Positions 11,351 to 23,088 of a stretch of DNA of 64,000 nt are shown piece after piece. Below the pieces are notes generated by a model that was not told the origin of the DNA, searched no databases, and saw nothing but the letters and a program-made list of their open reading frames with translations. The stretch comes from Fragilaria crotonensis (taxonomy: Eukaryota > Bacillariophyta > Fragilariophyceae > Fragilariales > Fragilariaceae). The stretch lies in the NCBI GenBank assembly GCA_022925895.1, contig JAKSYS010000231.1, positions 1 to 64,000 on the forward strand, given 5' to 3'. Position numbers and translations under genes: made by a program. The number at the start of each line of letters is the position of its first letter. Position 1 is the stretch's first letter.

Positions 11351-11742
11351 TGCTTTTTGATTGCCGATTATCAAAATCAAAAAGCGGATTTAGAAAAACA
11401 AAGCATTTTTGGTTAAGATGGAAAGCAAACGTGGATAAAACAACAACCAAAAATGGTATTCTGACACAGTATTGTGAAGAAACATCATTCAAAAATTGGA
11501 GATATAAACAGACATGGTGTATGTAAATACTAAAAAATGAGTAACAAACATGTGATTTAGGCAAAGTTTGTCATAACAAACATAGAAATTAAGTTATGTT
11601 GCACTTAGACCATATATTTTCAATATCTGGCCAAATGAAAGCTAGATTATACCAAATTTATTGAATTCATAATCAAAATAGGCCTAAAGGCCATCAAATG
11701 ACTATATGGCTGAAATGCACCTTCAGATGAATCTACCAACTA

Positions 11743-14040
11743 TTGACTGTGTGTTTGCCCTACATAAAAATGGAATATCCAACGGTATCCCCCCACCTGC
11801 TCTTCAAGCACAATCTCACAGATCCAGCAAATACTAACACCAACCAGAACAAGAAGGAACTGACACCGTCGATTTTGAATTCATCAATGCAGTCCTCAAG
11901 CTCTGGCAATGTTGGAACGCTTCACAGATTCTTGAATGGAGGCAACAACCGCCAGCTGAGGCATGTTCACAGTTTGGCTGCTTGTCTGTTGTTAACAACA
12001 AACTACCACTTTCAACAACAACATCCGATGACTTCAATGAATTGATTCACGCTGCTTCTCATCTAACAATCGGTACATACATTCCCATAACCAACAAGCA
12101 GAAAATGGATTATTTGCTTGTGCAGATGTTTGCTTCCTTTATAACAGATGTTCGTGCACTAATTGCAGCTACACGTGCTCTGTTTGTATACGACAGCCTA
12201 ACCAAGGATGTCAATGATGTTGATGCATGCATCAACAATCCGGGACTGGCATCTACCCATCGTGGATGGATAATTGTTTGCCATGATGGATGGTGGGACT
12301 CGACACTGAAGCAATTCTTTGGTGTAAGCATCTTTTTCATAAACCCGTCCACATGGGTTTGGTACCACTTGGCTCTCGGGTTGGCAACTCCAGATGGGCA
12401 CAGTGCTGAGAAGTGTGCTGAAGCAGTGTTGCAGGGGCTTGATCGATATGGAATTGGAGCATTGGATATCTATGTGAGTGTCAACAAGACACTACCACTT
12501 CTGTGGTTGCAAGCACCGGTTGTGCCCTGGCTAGAAAGGATGGCAACTGTATGATGCACATGTGCAATCTGGTTCTTGCAGATCATGCAAGTGGCAAGAA
12601 GGTCAGGACTCGTCAGCAAGCAGTTGTTGATCAGTTTGAAGAATGTGAAGCGTTGCGTCAGAAAACACACCAAATGATAAAATTCATCACATCAAAGAAG
12701 GCAAAGCAGGGAACGATCAACTATCACACTCGGAATGCAGAGGCGGGGAAGCAAACAATCAGTCTTGGTCTTGACAATGACACACGTATCAGTGGCACAC
12801 GTTGTATGTATGAGCAGGTATTGCAGAGTCAATATTGCATTCCACCACTGTACTTCAATCAGGAGAAGACTGACACCTCACAAAAGTACAGCTTTACCAA
12901 TGAAGAATGGGAGCTGATTGCTGGATTTGAAGCAATTCTCCATCCGGTATGTAATCTTTCATTCTCTGTATTCTCTGTACAAACCAATTCTTGTCCAACC
13001 AGTGGCGTCAGTTTGCTGAAGATAGTCTGCTGCAAGATGTCAATGCTTCAAGAGCAGTACAAGATTGTTAACGTTGCATTTTCTGATAACATTGATGCTC
13101 GCTGGGATACATGATCAGCTTTCAGACATTTACCCACCATAAAAGTTCCCGCCAGTAAATGTCCATCCCTTGGTTGCAAAGTTGCGTACTCGATTGAGGG
13201 ATGAACTGGATCAGTATTTTCTTGAACCGTCTGATTTGCAGTGGCTTGCCATGATTGTTGATCCGGTGATGCTCACAACAGGACTTCCAATCTTGTTGAT
13301 GCTGGGACATGGAGAGATTGATGGTCAAGCGTTGTCAATCTTCAAGGAAAAGCTTATGGAGGAAGCGAATTTTTGTTCCCAACAGCACAAAGCTGCCATG
13401 TCGGGCAAAGGTGGCAATGAGTGTGACGAAGTAACAGCAGGTGATGATAATGTTCTCACTCTTGCTGATGATAATGACAAGGAGGAGGATAACTGGGCAA
13501 GGGTTGTGAGACAGACCAAGGCTGCATCTGCTGGGACCTCGGGTATAGAATGTACAGCAGCATCAACAGCGGCAGATGAAGCGAATGAGGCATTTACTGC
13601 CTGGACTTCAATGTGAGTGGACTGGATGGGATTCTTAACCAAGGTTCAGAAAGTACCGAAGGTGAAGCTGGACATCAAGAAAGTCAAACTCGATGACTGT
13701 CTTTGTCTGTCTGAACATGTTGATATTCTGCTATGTTGGCAGGCAAATGCCGTCATGCATCCTCTGACAGCTCATGTTGCGGCCCCGCCGATTGCAAAGC
13801 CGGAAGCCAATTCATTCCAAGAGCGGGTGTTCTCCTGTGCTTCATTAATTGACACTGATTTGCGACAGTCATTAGGGATCGACAAGTAGCCAATTTGTTC
13901 CAAGAGCGGGTGTTTTCCTGTGCTTCACTAATTGACACTGATTTGCAACAGTCGTTAGGGATCGACAAGTTAGAAATGCTTTGTGTCTTAAAGCGTTCAG
14001 GGGCATGGAACTCTGGTTATTAATTTGGAAGGCAAACAAC
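11743..14040 (+). pseudogene. hAT-superfamily transposase, near full length but broken
   Basis: A transposase-like coding sequence spread over several plus-strand frames. In order: an N-terminal region (KLPLSTTTSDDFNELIHAAS) at about 11985-12060; the first catalytic block HDGWWDSTLKQFFGVSIFFI near 12285-12345 (the hAT DGW..T pattern); a second acidic site (DTTTSVVASTG) near 12490 in another frame; CMMHMCNLVL near 12550, corresponding to the C..H..NL block; and the C-terminal dimerisation block SFQERVFSCASLIDTDLRQS near 13810-13870. That block is partly repeated by an 83-bp tandem duplication (about 13815-13897 and 13898-13980), the first copy ending in a stop and the second running on to KLEMLCVLKR. 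At least three frame changes and one stop are visible, so it is unlikely to make an active enzyme. I did not find convincing terminal repeats or a target duplication. Confidence 0.75.
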
Positions 14041-14845
14041 CAGGCCTCAAAATGGAAGATAATGAATTTTGTCTCGGTCAATTGATTGCATTGATGCTCA
14101 ACAAAAGCTTATTCCAGTATGATCAACATAAAAAGGCCATGGTCTTCAGATTCAGATGTTAGAAGGACCAGACAGTCTAGAGGTATCAATTGTGTTTGTG
14201 CTGGGGATACAATAAGGTAGTTAGAAACTAGGTATACATTCAAAGATCCTCCACGACATCAGGGATCCCAGCCATCATAGCTTACTGTGGTTTTGACATC
14301 ATGATTCTGTTGTTATACACCATCAAAATATGCATTGACTACAATCTCCTAAATTTATTTCATATGTAAATCATTTATCTTTATTTAGGCATGTTTACAA
14401 GGTTACTTTATTTTGCACACAGTTTCATTTATCTACTTTAGTTATACTCATACAAAAGTACACTGTTACTGCCAGATTTGTTGGATCTTTACTTCCATGC
14501 CTCTATTATTCAGATTTTTTGTCATTCCTCCGCCTTTAAGCTCTTCTTCACAAACGTGCTCCACTTTTCATCAATTGCGTGCATCGTACACGCTTGCCAT
14601 GAATCTCCTAGTGCTGTATGTGACAATCTTTGTGCAATGTTTTCCAACCGGCAATGGTACTGTGCAAAGGTAAATCCGTATTGTTCTCCATCAGCAGACA
14701 AAGTCAAATCAATAATTGTGTTATGTCTCCTCTGCAAATAAAGTGGCACCAGACAGCAGCACTGCAACAGTGTCTTGCAAGGCTGCTGCTTCACACGTTT
14801 CAATGTTAAATGCCATGCTGGCCATGCTCAATTTAGTGTGTTGTC
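14041..14845. other. Unrecognised noncoding stretch
   Basis: This is probably the 3' part of the hAT element or flanking DNA. Overlapping open frames of about 90 codons at 14413-14803 on both strands show no recognisable motif. Confidence 0.4.
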
Positions 14846-14849
14846 TGTA

Positions 14850-16822
14850 GTACACCAAATGCACCCTTAGTGTAGTGTCATACAGTATACTACAATTACT
14901 AGTAACCAGTACTACAATACAATGGCCATGCATTGACTGACGCCATATAAAGAACGTGTAGTACTGCCCAATTAGGGAAGTGAGTGTAGTACACCACATG
15001 TACCCTTAGTGTAGTGTCGTACAGTATACTACAATAACTAGTAACCAGTACTACAATACAATGGCCTGTATAGTACTTGGATATACCGGTAGGCTAGTAG
15101 TAATACAATAGTACAGTACAATAGTAGAGCAGTGATCCTGTGCAACAGTACAACCGTACAACAGTAGAATGAGAACTGGTTGACAGCACTTGGAGACTCA
15201 CTGAGTCTCCAAGACAATTAAAAGAGAACAGTCCAATCCCATCAGGGATGGGACTGCTCTCTAGGTTTTTAAACTAGATTCAAAACTTTAATAATCTACA
15301 ACTTATGACTCTTTAAAAACTAGCTACAAAATACTTTGTTTAAAACTGATTACTTCACGCGTAGGGCAGTTGAAGTCATCACCAACCTCAAGCTGCAACC
15401 AAATCAGCTTCAGCAGAGCTTCATGGATGTGATTGCAAAGCCAAAGATGAAAGGAGCTGTCAGCAACCATGGGTCCAGAAAGTGGCAGTGCTGCCAAATC
15501 AGTTGTCATTGACGGCAGAGCATGTACTAGTCCTCACCAAGTTGCAAAAGCTACTAGTAAGCCCTGCTGACAGAAAACACACAACCTGCTGTCAGTCATC
15601 ACCAACAGCCACCAACGAAATCACCTTGAGCTGAGCTTTAACGATATATATCCAAAGCCGAAGATGAAATAGGATGCAAGCAACCATGGGTCCAGACAAT
15701 TGCAGTGTCGCAAAATCAATCTCTCTGCGCATGTACGTGTTTGCCCTCCTTCCTCAGTCTCCAGGAGAAATCCTGCTGATGTCATACCTCACATCAGATG
15801 CATGTCTCTGGTATTCAGATTCCAACTCGAATCTGAGCTTAGCAAAAAGTTGCTGTATGCAGAACAAAAAAGGCCTAGTCAACCTAAAAATGGAATTTAA
15901 AAGGTAGAAGGCCTAGTCAACCTAAAAATGCCATTTAAAAGGTATGATATCAGGCAACAACCTCTATCTCTGCACACTCATGTATCTCCTTTGGCCACGC
16001 CAGGAATTCCCTCATTGATTCACAACATAGATACTAGAATTACCATACTAGATGTCCACTCATGACTGAGGTTGGCAGCAATCCAAACGAGTACTGGAGT
16101 TGGAGTACTTTTTTCAACTGCTGTGACTGATCACAAACAACAAGCACAATGGAGGAATCCGTGCAATGGCATCATCTGCAGCTCTCAGCCGCAAAGAGAG
16201 CACCTGTATCCCAGGACAAACACAAGAGAGGATGAGGAGTGTTGTTGTTGGTTTGGCAAATAATAAATTCCCGGAAGGTGCTCAAGTGAGGAAGTAGCTA
16301 GTTGTGCTCATTTTCTCGGCGAGGAATACATCAAAGTGGGTGCTGCCCTACGCGTGAAGTAATCAGTTATTAATAAAGTAATTTGTAGCTAGTTTTAAGG
16401 GGTGATAATTTTAGGTTAATAAAAGTTACAATTCTAGTTGATAAAATACTTGAGAGCAGTCCATCCCTGATGGGATTGAACTGTTCTCTTTTTAATCTCT
16501 AGGAGACTCACTGAGTCTCCAGGAGTTGTCAACTAGTTGAAATTCTACGGTATGCTGATCACATAGTGTGTTGTACGGTTGTCACTGAGTCTCCAGGAGT
16601 TGTCAACTAGTTGAAATTCTACTGTATGCTGATCACATAGTGTGTTGTACGGTTGTACTGTAGTACAGGATTAGTGTTGTATTGTTGCGCTGTACTGTTC
16701 AATCACTAGCCTACCGGTATATCCAAGTACTATACATGGCCATTGTATTGTAGTACTGGATACTAGCAATAATAGTATACTGTATTGCTCTACACTAAGG
16801 GCACATGCGGTGTACTGCAGGT
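14850..16822. mobile_element. Fold-back-type element with long nested inverted repeats
   Basis: Two arms are inverted copies of each other. The inner arm pair is 15193-15360 and 16348-16524. It begins with the self-complementary GGAGACTCACTGAGTCTCC, then a region with GAGAACAGTCCAATCCCATC, AGGGATGGACTGCTCTC words, CTAGCTACAAA and ACTGATTACTTCACGCGTAG. The outer arm pair is about 14990-15135 and 16676-16822, with GTAC(A/C)CCACATG, AGTATACTACAATA, AACCAGTACTACAATACAAT, GGCC and TTGGATATACCGGTAGGCTA. The outer left arm has an extra tandem copy at 14850-14990, and the right side an extra copy of CACTGAGTCTCCAGGAGTTG (16502 and 16582). The roughly 1-kb centre contains two diverged copies (period about 230 bp) of a segment with AAGTCATCACCAACC words and GCAACCATGGGTCCAGA. 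No transposase is present, so the element must be moved in trans if it moves at all. Confidence 0.8.
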
Positions 16823-18660
16823 GATGCCTTTTCAAAGCAACTGACCCCCCTTCCCGTGGTGCTGTCATTGGAGCAAATGCTTCTGACATGACTGGCAGTT
16901 GTGTTGCAAATGAACTTTTGAAAGTGTTGTTTGAGGGCAAGATACTGGCAGCATGAAGGTACCTCCAAGCTCAGCAAGTTGTATTGAATTGACAAAAGAC
17001 ATCCAGTACGGTACAACAGTAGCCAGTAGAAGCCAAAACCAGGCTCCGCAGGTGGTGCTGAATTGACATTTGGCAACAACCACTGTACAACAGAAGCCAG
17101 TTAAAGCCAATGAAAGCAGGCAATGATCACCACCTGGTGAGTGTTGAGAAATTGGAACATATGAAGGCAAACAACGACCATGCCACACATGTGACGGATT
17201 GCAATGGCTGACTTGGCTTCATGTGAAGACAGTGTGCCATGGTTAGTTGGGAGATCTTCCAGTGTTAAGGTTTACAAAGCATTTACAAATAGGACTCAAA
17301 ATATATTCATCACATAGGTGAGCAGTACAAAGAGTATGGGGAGGATATGGGTAATGATAGCGAGCAGGACATTGAGCAAGCAGCACAGTAATCACAATGG
17401 GAACATCCTAAATTTCTGTGCGCCACACAGATGGATCAAGGGCAAAGGAAAAGATGTCAATTGCAGTTCTGCCACCATTTGCTCAATCTGCACCTTTCTT
17501 GTTGCCAGTATGTATTGCCATGGCATGAATAGTAGTTGATTGGCTTACTTGTCTACTTGAGCTGGTGCTTCAGATACAGGTGGAGTGGACATCCAAGACT
17601 TGGATTCCTTTGTCTGTTTGTTTCTGTTGCCATTCATGCCTATGCCTTTGTTCCCTTGCTGACCAATGTCTGGGTCTTGCCCTTGTGACAGACTCCCTTT
17701 TTGCATATCCAGTGCCATTGGCTAAAGGCTTGGTCGAGATGCTGAGGTTGACTACTTCAGCTCTTGTTATGAAGGTTGGTTCCAAATGTAGCAGGTGAAG
17801 CCTTGGAGTAAAAAGTTTAGTGTCATGCTGGTGGCAGCCATTCCTTCCTGTCAAGAAGCATCCTTTAAGTGCCTTCGGCATGAGCACAGACGTCCTTTAA
17901 GGTCAGCATATTGACTTCCAGCATATGGATGTTGGCTGCTTCCATGTCATTGAATCCAGTGCCCAACAGGGCTTGCTATATTTTCTGCTTGATAAAAGAA
18001 AAACTTCTGTGATGATGTCCACTGTCGTGATCATACTCTACCTCCACTCTTCCTTCTGTTCGTCAACCAAAGTTTCCTGCAAGTCACGCTTTGGTTCTCT
18101 TTTGAACAATTCAGTCACGCTTTGGGTTCGCATTATCGTAATTGTTTGCATCATTTTTCTTTGGTCATTGTTGAATGTTCTGAAATCAATGAGAAGCAGA
18201 ATGACCAGCCTACATCCAAAGAGAACACAAACAAGTGCATCACCAAATCTAGCTACATGTTAAATTCTTTATACTTCAATAAATGTCTTTGGGACTCCGT
18301 ATCTTTCAACAATCAATCAACTCAATGAATTCTGAAGAACAAACAAAGAAGAACATTCAAGGAATGGTCAGAACAGAAAGAACAAGGAAAGTGCAGCTCC
18401 AGAGCTCTCATTTTGTCATTTCAGATTCATTTTGGGTTATTCATCTCACAATAAGTCTATTGCAAAAATAACAAGCCTATATTTATATTTACTAATTGGT
18501 TGTAACTGAGCCCTTACTTGTTGCTCCATTGCCTTGAATAAAACTAAGTCTTGATCATTTAAACTCAAATTTGGCATATCCTTGATAAGCACTCAATTGC
18601 AAGCTAAATGCTGCACTCACTCATCAAGAAGCTCTTCTTCCAAGTCATGTTCTTCATCAT
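16823..18660. other. Unrecognised noncoding stretch
   Basis: No gene, element end or RNA was identified. Open frames on both strands (longest about 112 codons near 17925-18263) lack recognisable motifs. The right part may be the 5' region of the neighbouring Copia fossil, but no LTR was found. Confidence 0.4.
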
Positions 18661-18679
18661 TTCTTGGTCTCCAAGATAA

Positions 18680-20330
18680 CTATGGCTACCCAAGCACCTG
18701 ATGACCTCAACTACTCTGATCAGTCTACTGCTAAGCTCTTTAAAGCTGACACAGTGGCTCTATCCATCAAGTTTGACTGCAAGCCAGACAACCTTCAGCT
18801 CTTCTTGGATCAACCACGGACACATGCATTGTTGTTGACTGGCTCAGCATCTTGAGCATTCTAAGCCAAGGTGATGTTGCCCTATCCAAGGACCTCATTG
18901 AGTTGTATGGTGAGATTTCTTTTCAAGATGCCTGCAACCATGCCCTCACCTACAGTTCATTCAACTTCACTGGGCTCAAAGAAAGCATACTAAAACAGTG
19001 AGGGTGAGTAAGGTCAGTGGCAACATTGCAACCATGTACACTGCTCCCAGCTACAAGGCTTTTTCCAGCACCTTCTGCAACATGTGTGAAGTGGAACAGG
19101 ATGAGGATCATGATCCAATCATTGTCTCTATGGTCACACATCTCATCCTTGATGATTAAAATGAAGACTTGAAGGATAAGCTCCTCAACCAGAAGCACCA
19201 TATGCAACCAGATGCAACTAGAAGCACCTTATGCTTCGTTATGAGGGGTGGATTGGAGCCAGCCTTTAAATACACCAGTCTCATTTGATCTTGGAGCTAG
19301 CTAATGACCGCATCAACTTGCCAGTCATCATTGAAGATTTAAAGGACACTGCTGTTCATGAGAACCCTGCCACAGATATCCTTTGCTGGCATCACAAGTT
19401 GAATCAGGTGTCGGCTGCCAAAATGCAAAGCATGGCCACCAAGTGCAGTCTGCTCCCCAAGGAGTTGTTGGCCAAGTGCCAGGTTCAAACTTGCACCATC
19501 TGCTTGTATGGAAAAGCCACCAATGTGGAAAACCTCAAACAGCCTCAGAGCCAGGACAGTGCATCAGCATTGATCAGTTGTAGTCCAGCCCTCCAGGTCT
19601 CATTGCCCAAATTATGGGTTGGCTCACCAAGAAAAGGTACAAGGTGGCTGGAAACTATCTTTGTTGATCACTTCAGTGGTTTGTCATACATCTACCTTCA
19701 GAAGTCAACCAGCCAATGCAGATGAAATTCTTGAAGCAAAGCTGGCCTTCGAGAGGTATGCCTCCAAGTTCAAGGTCCAAGTCAAGAGTTGTCAAGCTGA
19801 CAATGGCAGGTTTGCAGGGAACAAGTTCATGGCAGCTGTCAACTAGCAGGTCAGGCAATCACTTTCTGTGGAGTCAATGCTCATTTTCAGAATGCTGTTG
19901 CAGGAAGAAGATCAGGACTTTGCAAGATCAAGCAAGAACCATCATGATTCATAATCAACACAGGTGGCCCATGGCTATTGTTGCTCATCTCTGGCCTTAT
20001 ACTCTCAGAGTGCCACTCTGAGAGCATACACCAACAATCAGAAGCAAGAGAGGATCACAAGTCTCCCTTTGAGTTGTTTGCAAGGTCTGAAGTCAATCCA
20101 AATTTGAATCATTTTCAACCTTTTGGATGTCCTGTGTTTGTCCTTGTTGACAACAAGATGAAATCTGGCAAGAAATTGCCCAAGTGGGAGGTCAGATCAC
20201 GCAGGGGAGTCTACCTTGGCATGTCTATTCAGCATGCCTGGAGTGTGGCTCTTGTTCTCAACCTCAAGATTGGCCATGTCTCTCCTAAGTTTCATGTCAC
20301 ATTTGATCCCAAGTTTGAGTGAATGTAATG
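18680..20330 (+). mobile_element. Ty1/Copia retrotransposon fossil (gag and integrase parts)
   Basis: A decayed Copia-type copy on the plus strand. The left part (18.68-19.2 kb) resembles the Gag of diatom Copia elements. It is followed by the pre-integrase zinc-binding region (HH ... CTICLYGKA, about 19.39-19.52 kb), integrase core words (IFVDHFSGLSYIYLQ, near 19.66 kb) and the end of integrase (HFQPFGCPVFVLVDNKM ... KWEVRSRRGVYLGMS, 20.1-20.3 kb). No reverse transcriptase, RNase H or flanking LTRs were seen. It is clearly broken, with many interruptions, and looks old. Confidence 0.8.
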
Positions 20331-20519
20331 GTATAACAACAACCATTATAAATTGTGTGCCTCAACCCTCTACTGTTCCTGGAAGCAGGTCCAGCCTAAG
20401 TACACATTTGGGGGTTACTTAAATGCCAATGAAATGTGCACACCAGCCCACCAGGATGACTGGCTGGCATGAAGAGAAGTGAAGTGTTTAGAACTGGTGT
20501 TGATGCATTGAGTTGAAAA

Positions 20520-20970
20520 TGTTTTTTGATCATCAGCAGATTCTGTTAGTACTAGATTTTTGTCATCAGCAGATTCTGTCAGGAAATCTATTTGTCAGAA
20601 GATTCTCCATTTAGCAGATCTTCATTATCACTTTTGTTGGCAGATTCTGTCATCACTTTTCTTTGGTCAGCAGCCTCTTTTTTGTCAACCAATTCTGTGT
20701 ACAGATTTCTCTTGTTGTCAGCCAATTCCTAGGCATGAAAGTCAGTGAGAGCCACCGCTAGTACCCCTTGACAACAATTTATTTGTCACAATTACCCCAT
20801 GAAATATACAAAGATTTCTCAGGAGGTTCCATCATCAGAAGTTTTTTTTTCAAGCAGATTGCATCAGAGGATGTTTTGTGTCAGGAGGTTTTTGTTGTCA
20901 GCAGATCTTGTTTTTGTCAGCAGATTCTGTAAGCAATTTGGCTTTGTCAGCAGATTTGTTTTTTGTTAGC
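20520..20970 (+). repeat. Short degenerate repeat based on GTCAGCAGATTCTGT
   Basis: At least ten imperfect copies of a 15-20-bp word (for example GTCATCAGCAGATTCTGT at 20558, TTGGCAGATTCTGTCATC at 20638, TTTGTCAGCAGATTCTGTAA at 20913) lie at irregular spacings of about 20-60 bp. Spacers vary in length and many repeats are imperfect, so this is a decayed simple array and not a CRISPR array. Confidence 0.75.
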
Positions 20971-21706
20971 AAACGTCTTTGCATATGTCATCAAATAGAC
21001 GCTCACGCCGGCGTATTCAGTTTCGCGCCAGGCAGTTTCTAGACAGAAACATTTTCTCCTCCGGCCAGCGGGCATTTTCGCTTCAATCACGATTGCATTC
21101 GTTTCGCCGGACCTTCCTAAGGCGTGCGACAATCGCACCTGCTACGGAATACAAAGCTGCAACTCCTGAGAAGAGAAAGTGCAAACGTTGCCAACGAGTT
21201 CAATGAGGATCATTAAAATCAATTCTATACAGTAGCGAGAGCAAATGTTGTGCACGAGAAGCTATATGTGGTGGGAACCTTGGTGCTACAGTAGTATGCA
21301 TACCTGGTACTTGTACCAGGTAGTAACTGTACTCCAAGTACAAGTAATTGGTATTCTACCGTTTGTTCAACGCCTGTCCATCGCTCGTATCAGATTGATA
21401 GTACGAATGACTTACGAACTTACGACGGCCATCACAGCCCACAGCTCACAGCCCACAGCCCACACACTTCGTCAGTCGGTTCTCCAGACTCCGGACCACT
21501 TCTGATCAACATCCGGCGTGCCACAGTTCGGCAACCTCTTGTGAATTCCACGCCCCTGAGTATTCCCTGGATCCGCCGCTTGATTCGCCATTGTGCGGCC
21601 TCAGATTCCAACCCCACCTGCGGTTGCCCAGAAGTGTGCTTGTGTTGTGCTTCCATCTTGGCAACGTATCCTATAGGGCGAACAAGCCCAAAACCCAGTG
21701 ATTAAG
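20971..21706. other. Spacer upstream of the SAMDC gene
   Basis: No gene was recognised. It includes the word TTTCGCGCC at 21021-21029 (E2F-like by sequence alone), the near-perfect hairpin CCTGGTACTTGTACCAGG at about 21304-21321, and a CACAGCCCACAG short repeat at 21434-21466. Whether any of these regulate the downstream gene is not shown by sequence. Confidence 0.4.
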
Positions 21707-22996
21707 ATGGATGGTGAAATGGCATCACCCCATTCAAATGAATCCGTAACTAGCGACTCAAGCAACGATCACATCATTGAAGTCGTCAACATTATTCAAC
21801 CTTCCCCTGACTACGGCATGGACGACGATAACTCAGGGGAACTTTACCGCGAGTATAACGGGGTTTTTGAAGGTCCTGAGAAAACCCTTGAAGTACGCTT
21901 CAGGCATACGGTGGACTACGTCGAGCCGGAAGAAGGGGGCAGGATTGGCCTTCGCCGTCTTGAACGTCAAGACCTTGATCGCCTGTGTGCACGGGCTAGG
22001 TGCACAATCCTTCCTGTGTCTCCAACCAGTATTTGGACGCTTACGTCTCAGAATCATCGCTGTTTGTTTATCCTCACCTCCTAGTACTTAAGACTTGTGG
22101 AACGACGACACCTTCGATGCATCGGCGTATTGATTGACCTTGCCCGTCGCCTTGAATTGGAGATAGACTGGGTGGGCTACAGTAGGAAAAACTTCAGCTT
22201 CCCCGTCGACCAAGCGTTTCCACATCAGTCTTTTCACCAAGAACTCGACTATCTCTCGAGTCATCGAAACCTGTGCGAACGCCTGGATGGGAACGGATAC
22301 ACGCTTGGACCTGTGACCTCGGATCACTGGTTTGTTTTTGTCGCTGATCAGACGATCAGAGTGAACCCGGACACGGATACTGACCGGGTCCTTAACTTAA
22401 TGATGTTCGACGTGGATCCGGATGTTGCCCGTGTCTTCTATTACGAGCAATATGGGAAAAAGGAAGATGAAGCAAAAGATGAAGAGGCTGCGCGCATTTC
22501 CCGAGAGATGACCTCGAAATCGGGGATCGATGCGCTTTGCCCAGGATCAATTATCGACGCTCGTGCTTTTGAGCCGTGTGGATACTCCATGAATGCGATC
22601 CTTTTCAGGTCCTATTCCACGATTCACATTACCCCGGAATCTGGGTCGTCGTATGCCAGCTTTGAGACCAACCAAAAGGTTGCCTCTTACAAATCACTCA
22701 TAAACAATGTGGTTCGAACATTCCGGCCGAAGCGGTTTGTGATGACTCTTATGGCAGATGAGTTGGGTTTACATGAAATGAGGGAGAATCCATTGACCGA
22801 AAGCGCGTCGGGGTCTCGAATTGTTGTTCCCGCCGTCGGTAGAGAGAAGCAGATGTGTTATAAACGAAGCAGTCTTGCTTCGATCAAGGTCGAAGATGAT
22901 TGTTGTTGCATGATGGGCAATTGGATTATTACTACCGAAGGCTCGACTGTCAATGAACTCAGGGCCGACAAACTACGTGGAATGTCAGTTTCGTAG
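21707..22996 (+). CDS. SAMDC: S-adenosylmethionine decarboxylase proenzyme (read in two frames)
   Basis: The product decarboxylates S-adenosylmethionine to supply aminopropyl groups for spermidine and spermine synthesis, and is a cytosolic, self-cleaving pyruvoyl enzyme. Family blocks are visible in order: [12 protein letters not shown] (residues about 52-63), the self-cleavage block [18 protein letters not shown] with the catalytic cysteine, YSRKNFSFP...[40 protein letters not shown] and SYASFETNQ. The length of about 429 codons exceeds the animal form (334) through a longer C-terminal tail. No intron is needed. Oddly, the region with the cleavage site and KTCGTT (about 22030-22108) lies in a different frame from the sequence before and after it; the first frame stops at 22084 and the middle one at about 22135. 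The usual YVLSESS also lacks its leucine. Either three small indels mark a decaying or mis-assembled copy, or this allele is non-functional. It converges on the XRCC3-like gene with 92 bp between stops. The start is the first in-frame ATG. Confidence 0.85.
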
Positions 22997-23088
22997 CACG
23001 ATTAGCAACCTTCAGCACGTTTCGAATGTAATAGACTGGCTTATATTCAAACAGGATTGTAGTGAGGCGAGAAGAAGATATGGAATGT

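Noticed and set aside
20520-20970. Possible CRISPR-like array
   Set aside because: Repeats are short and imperfect with irregular spacers, in a nuclear eukaryotic context with no cas genes.
22020-22115. Programmed ribosomal frameshifting as explanation for the SAMDC frame changes
   Set aside because: Two opposite shifts within about 80 bases plus a missing conserved leucine would be needed, and no known SAMDC uses this. Small indels, real or artefactual, are simpler.
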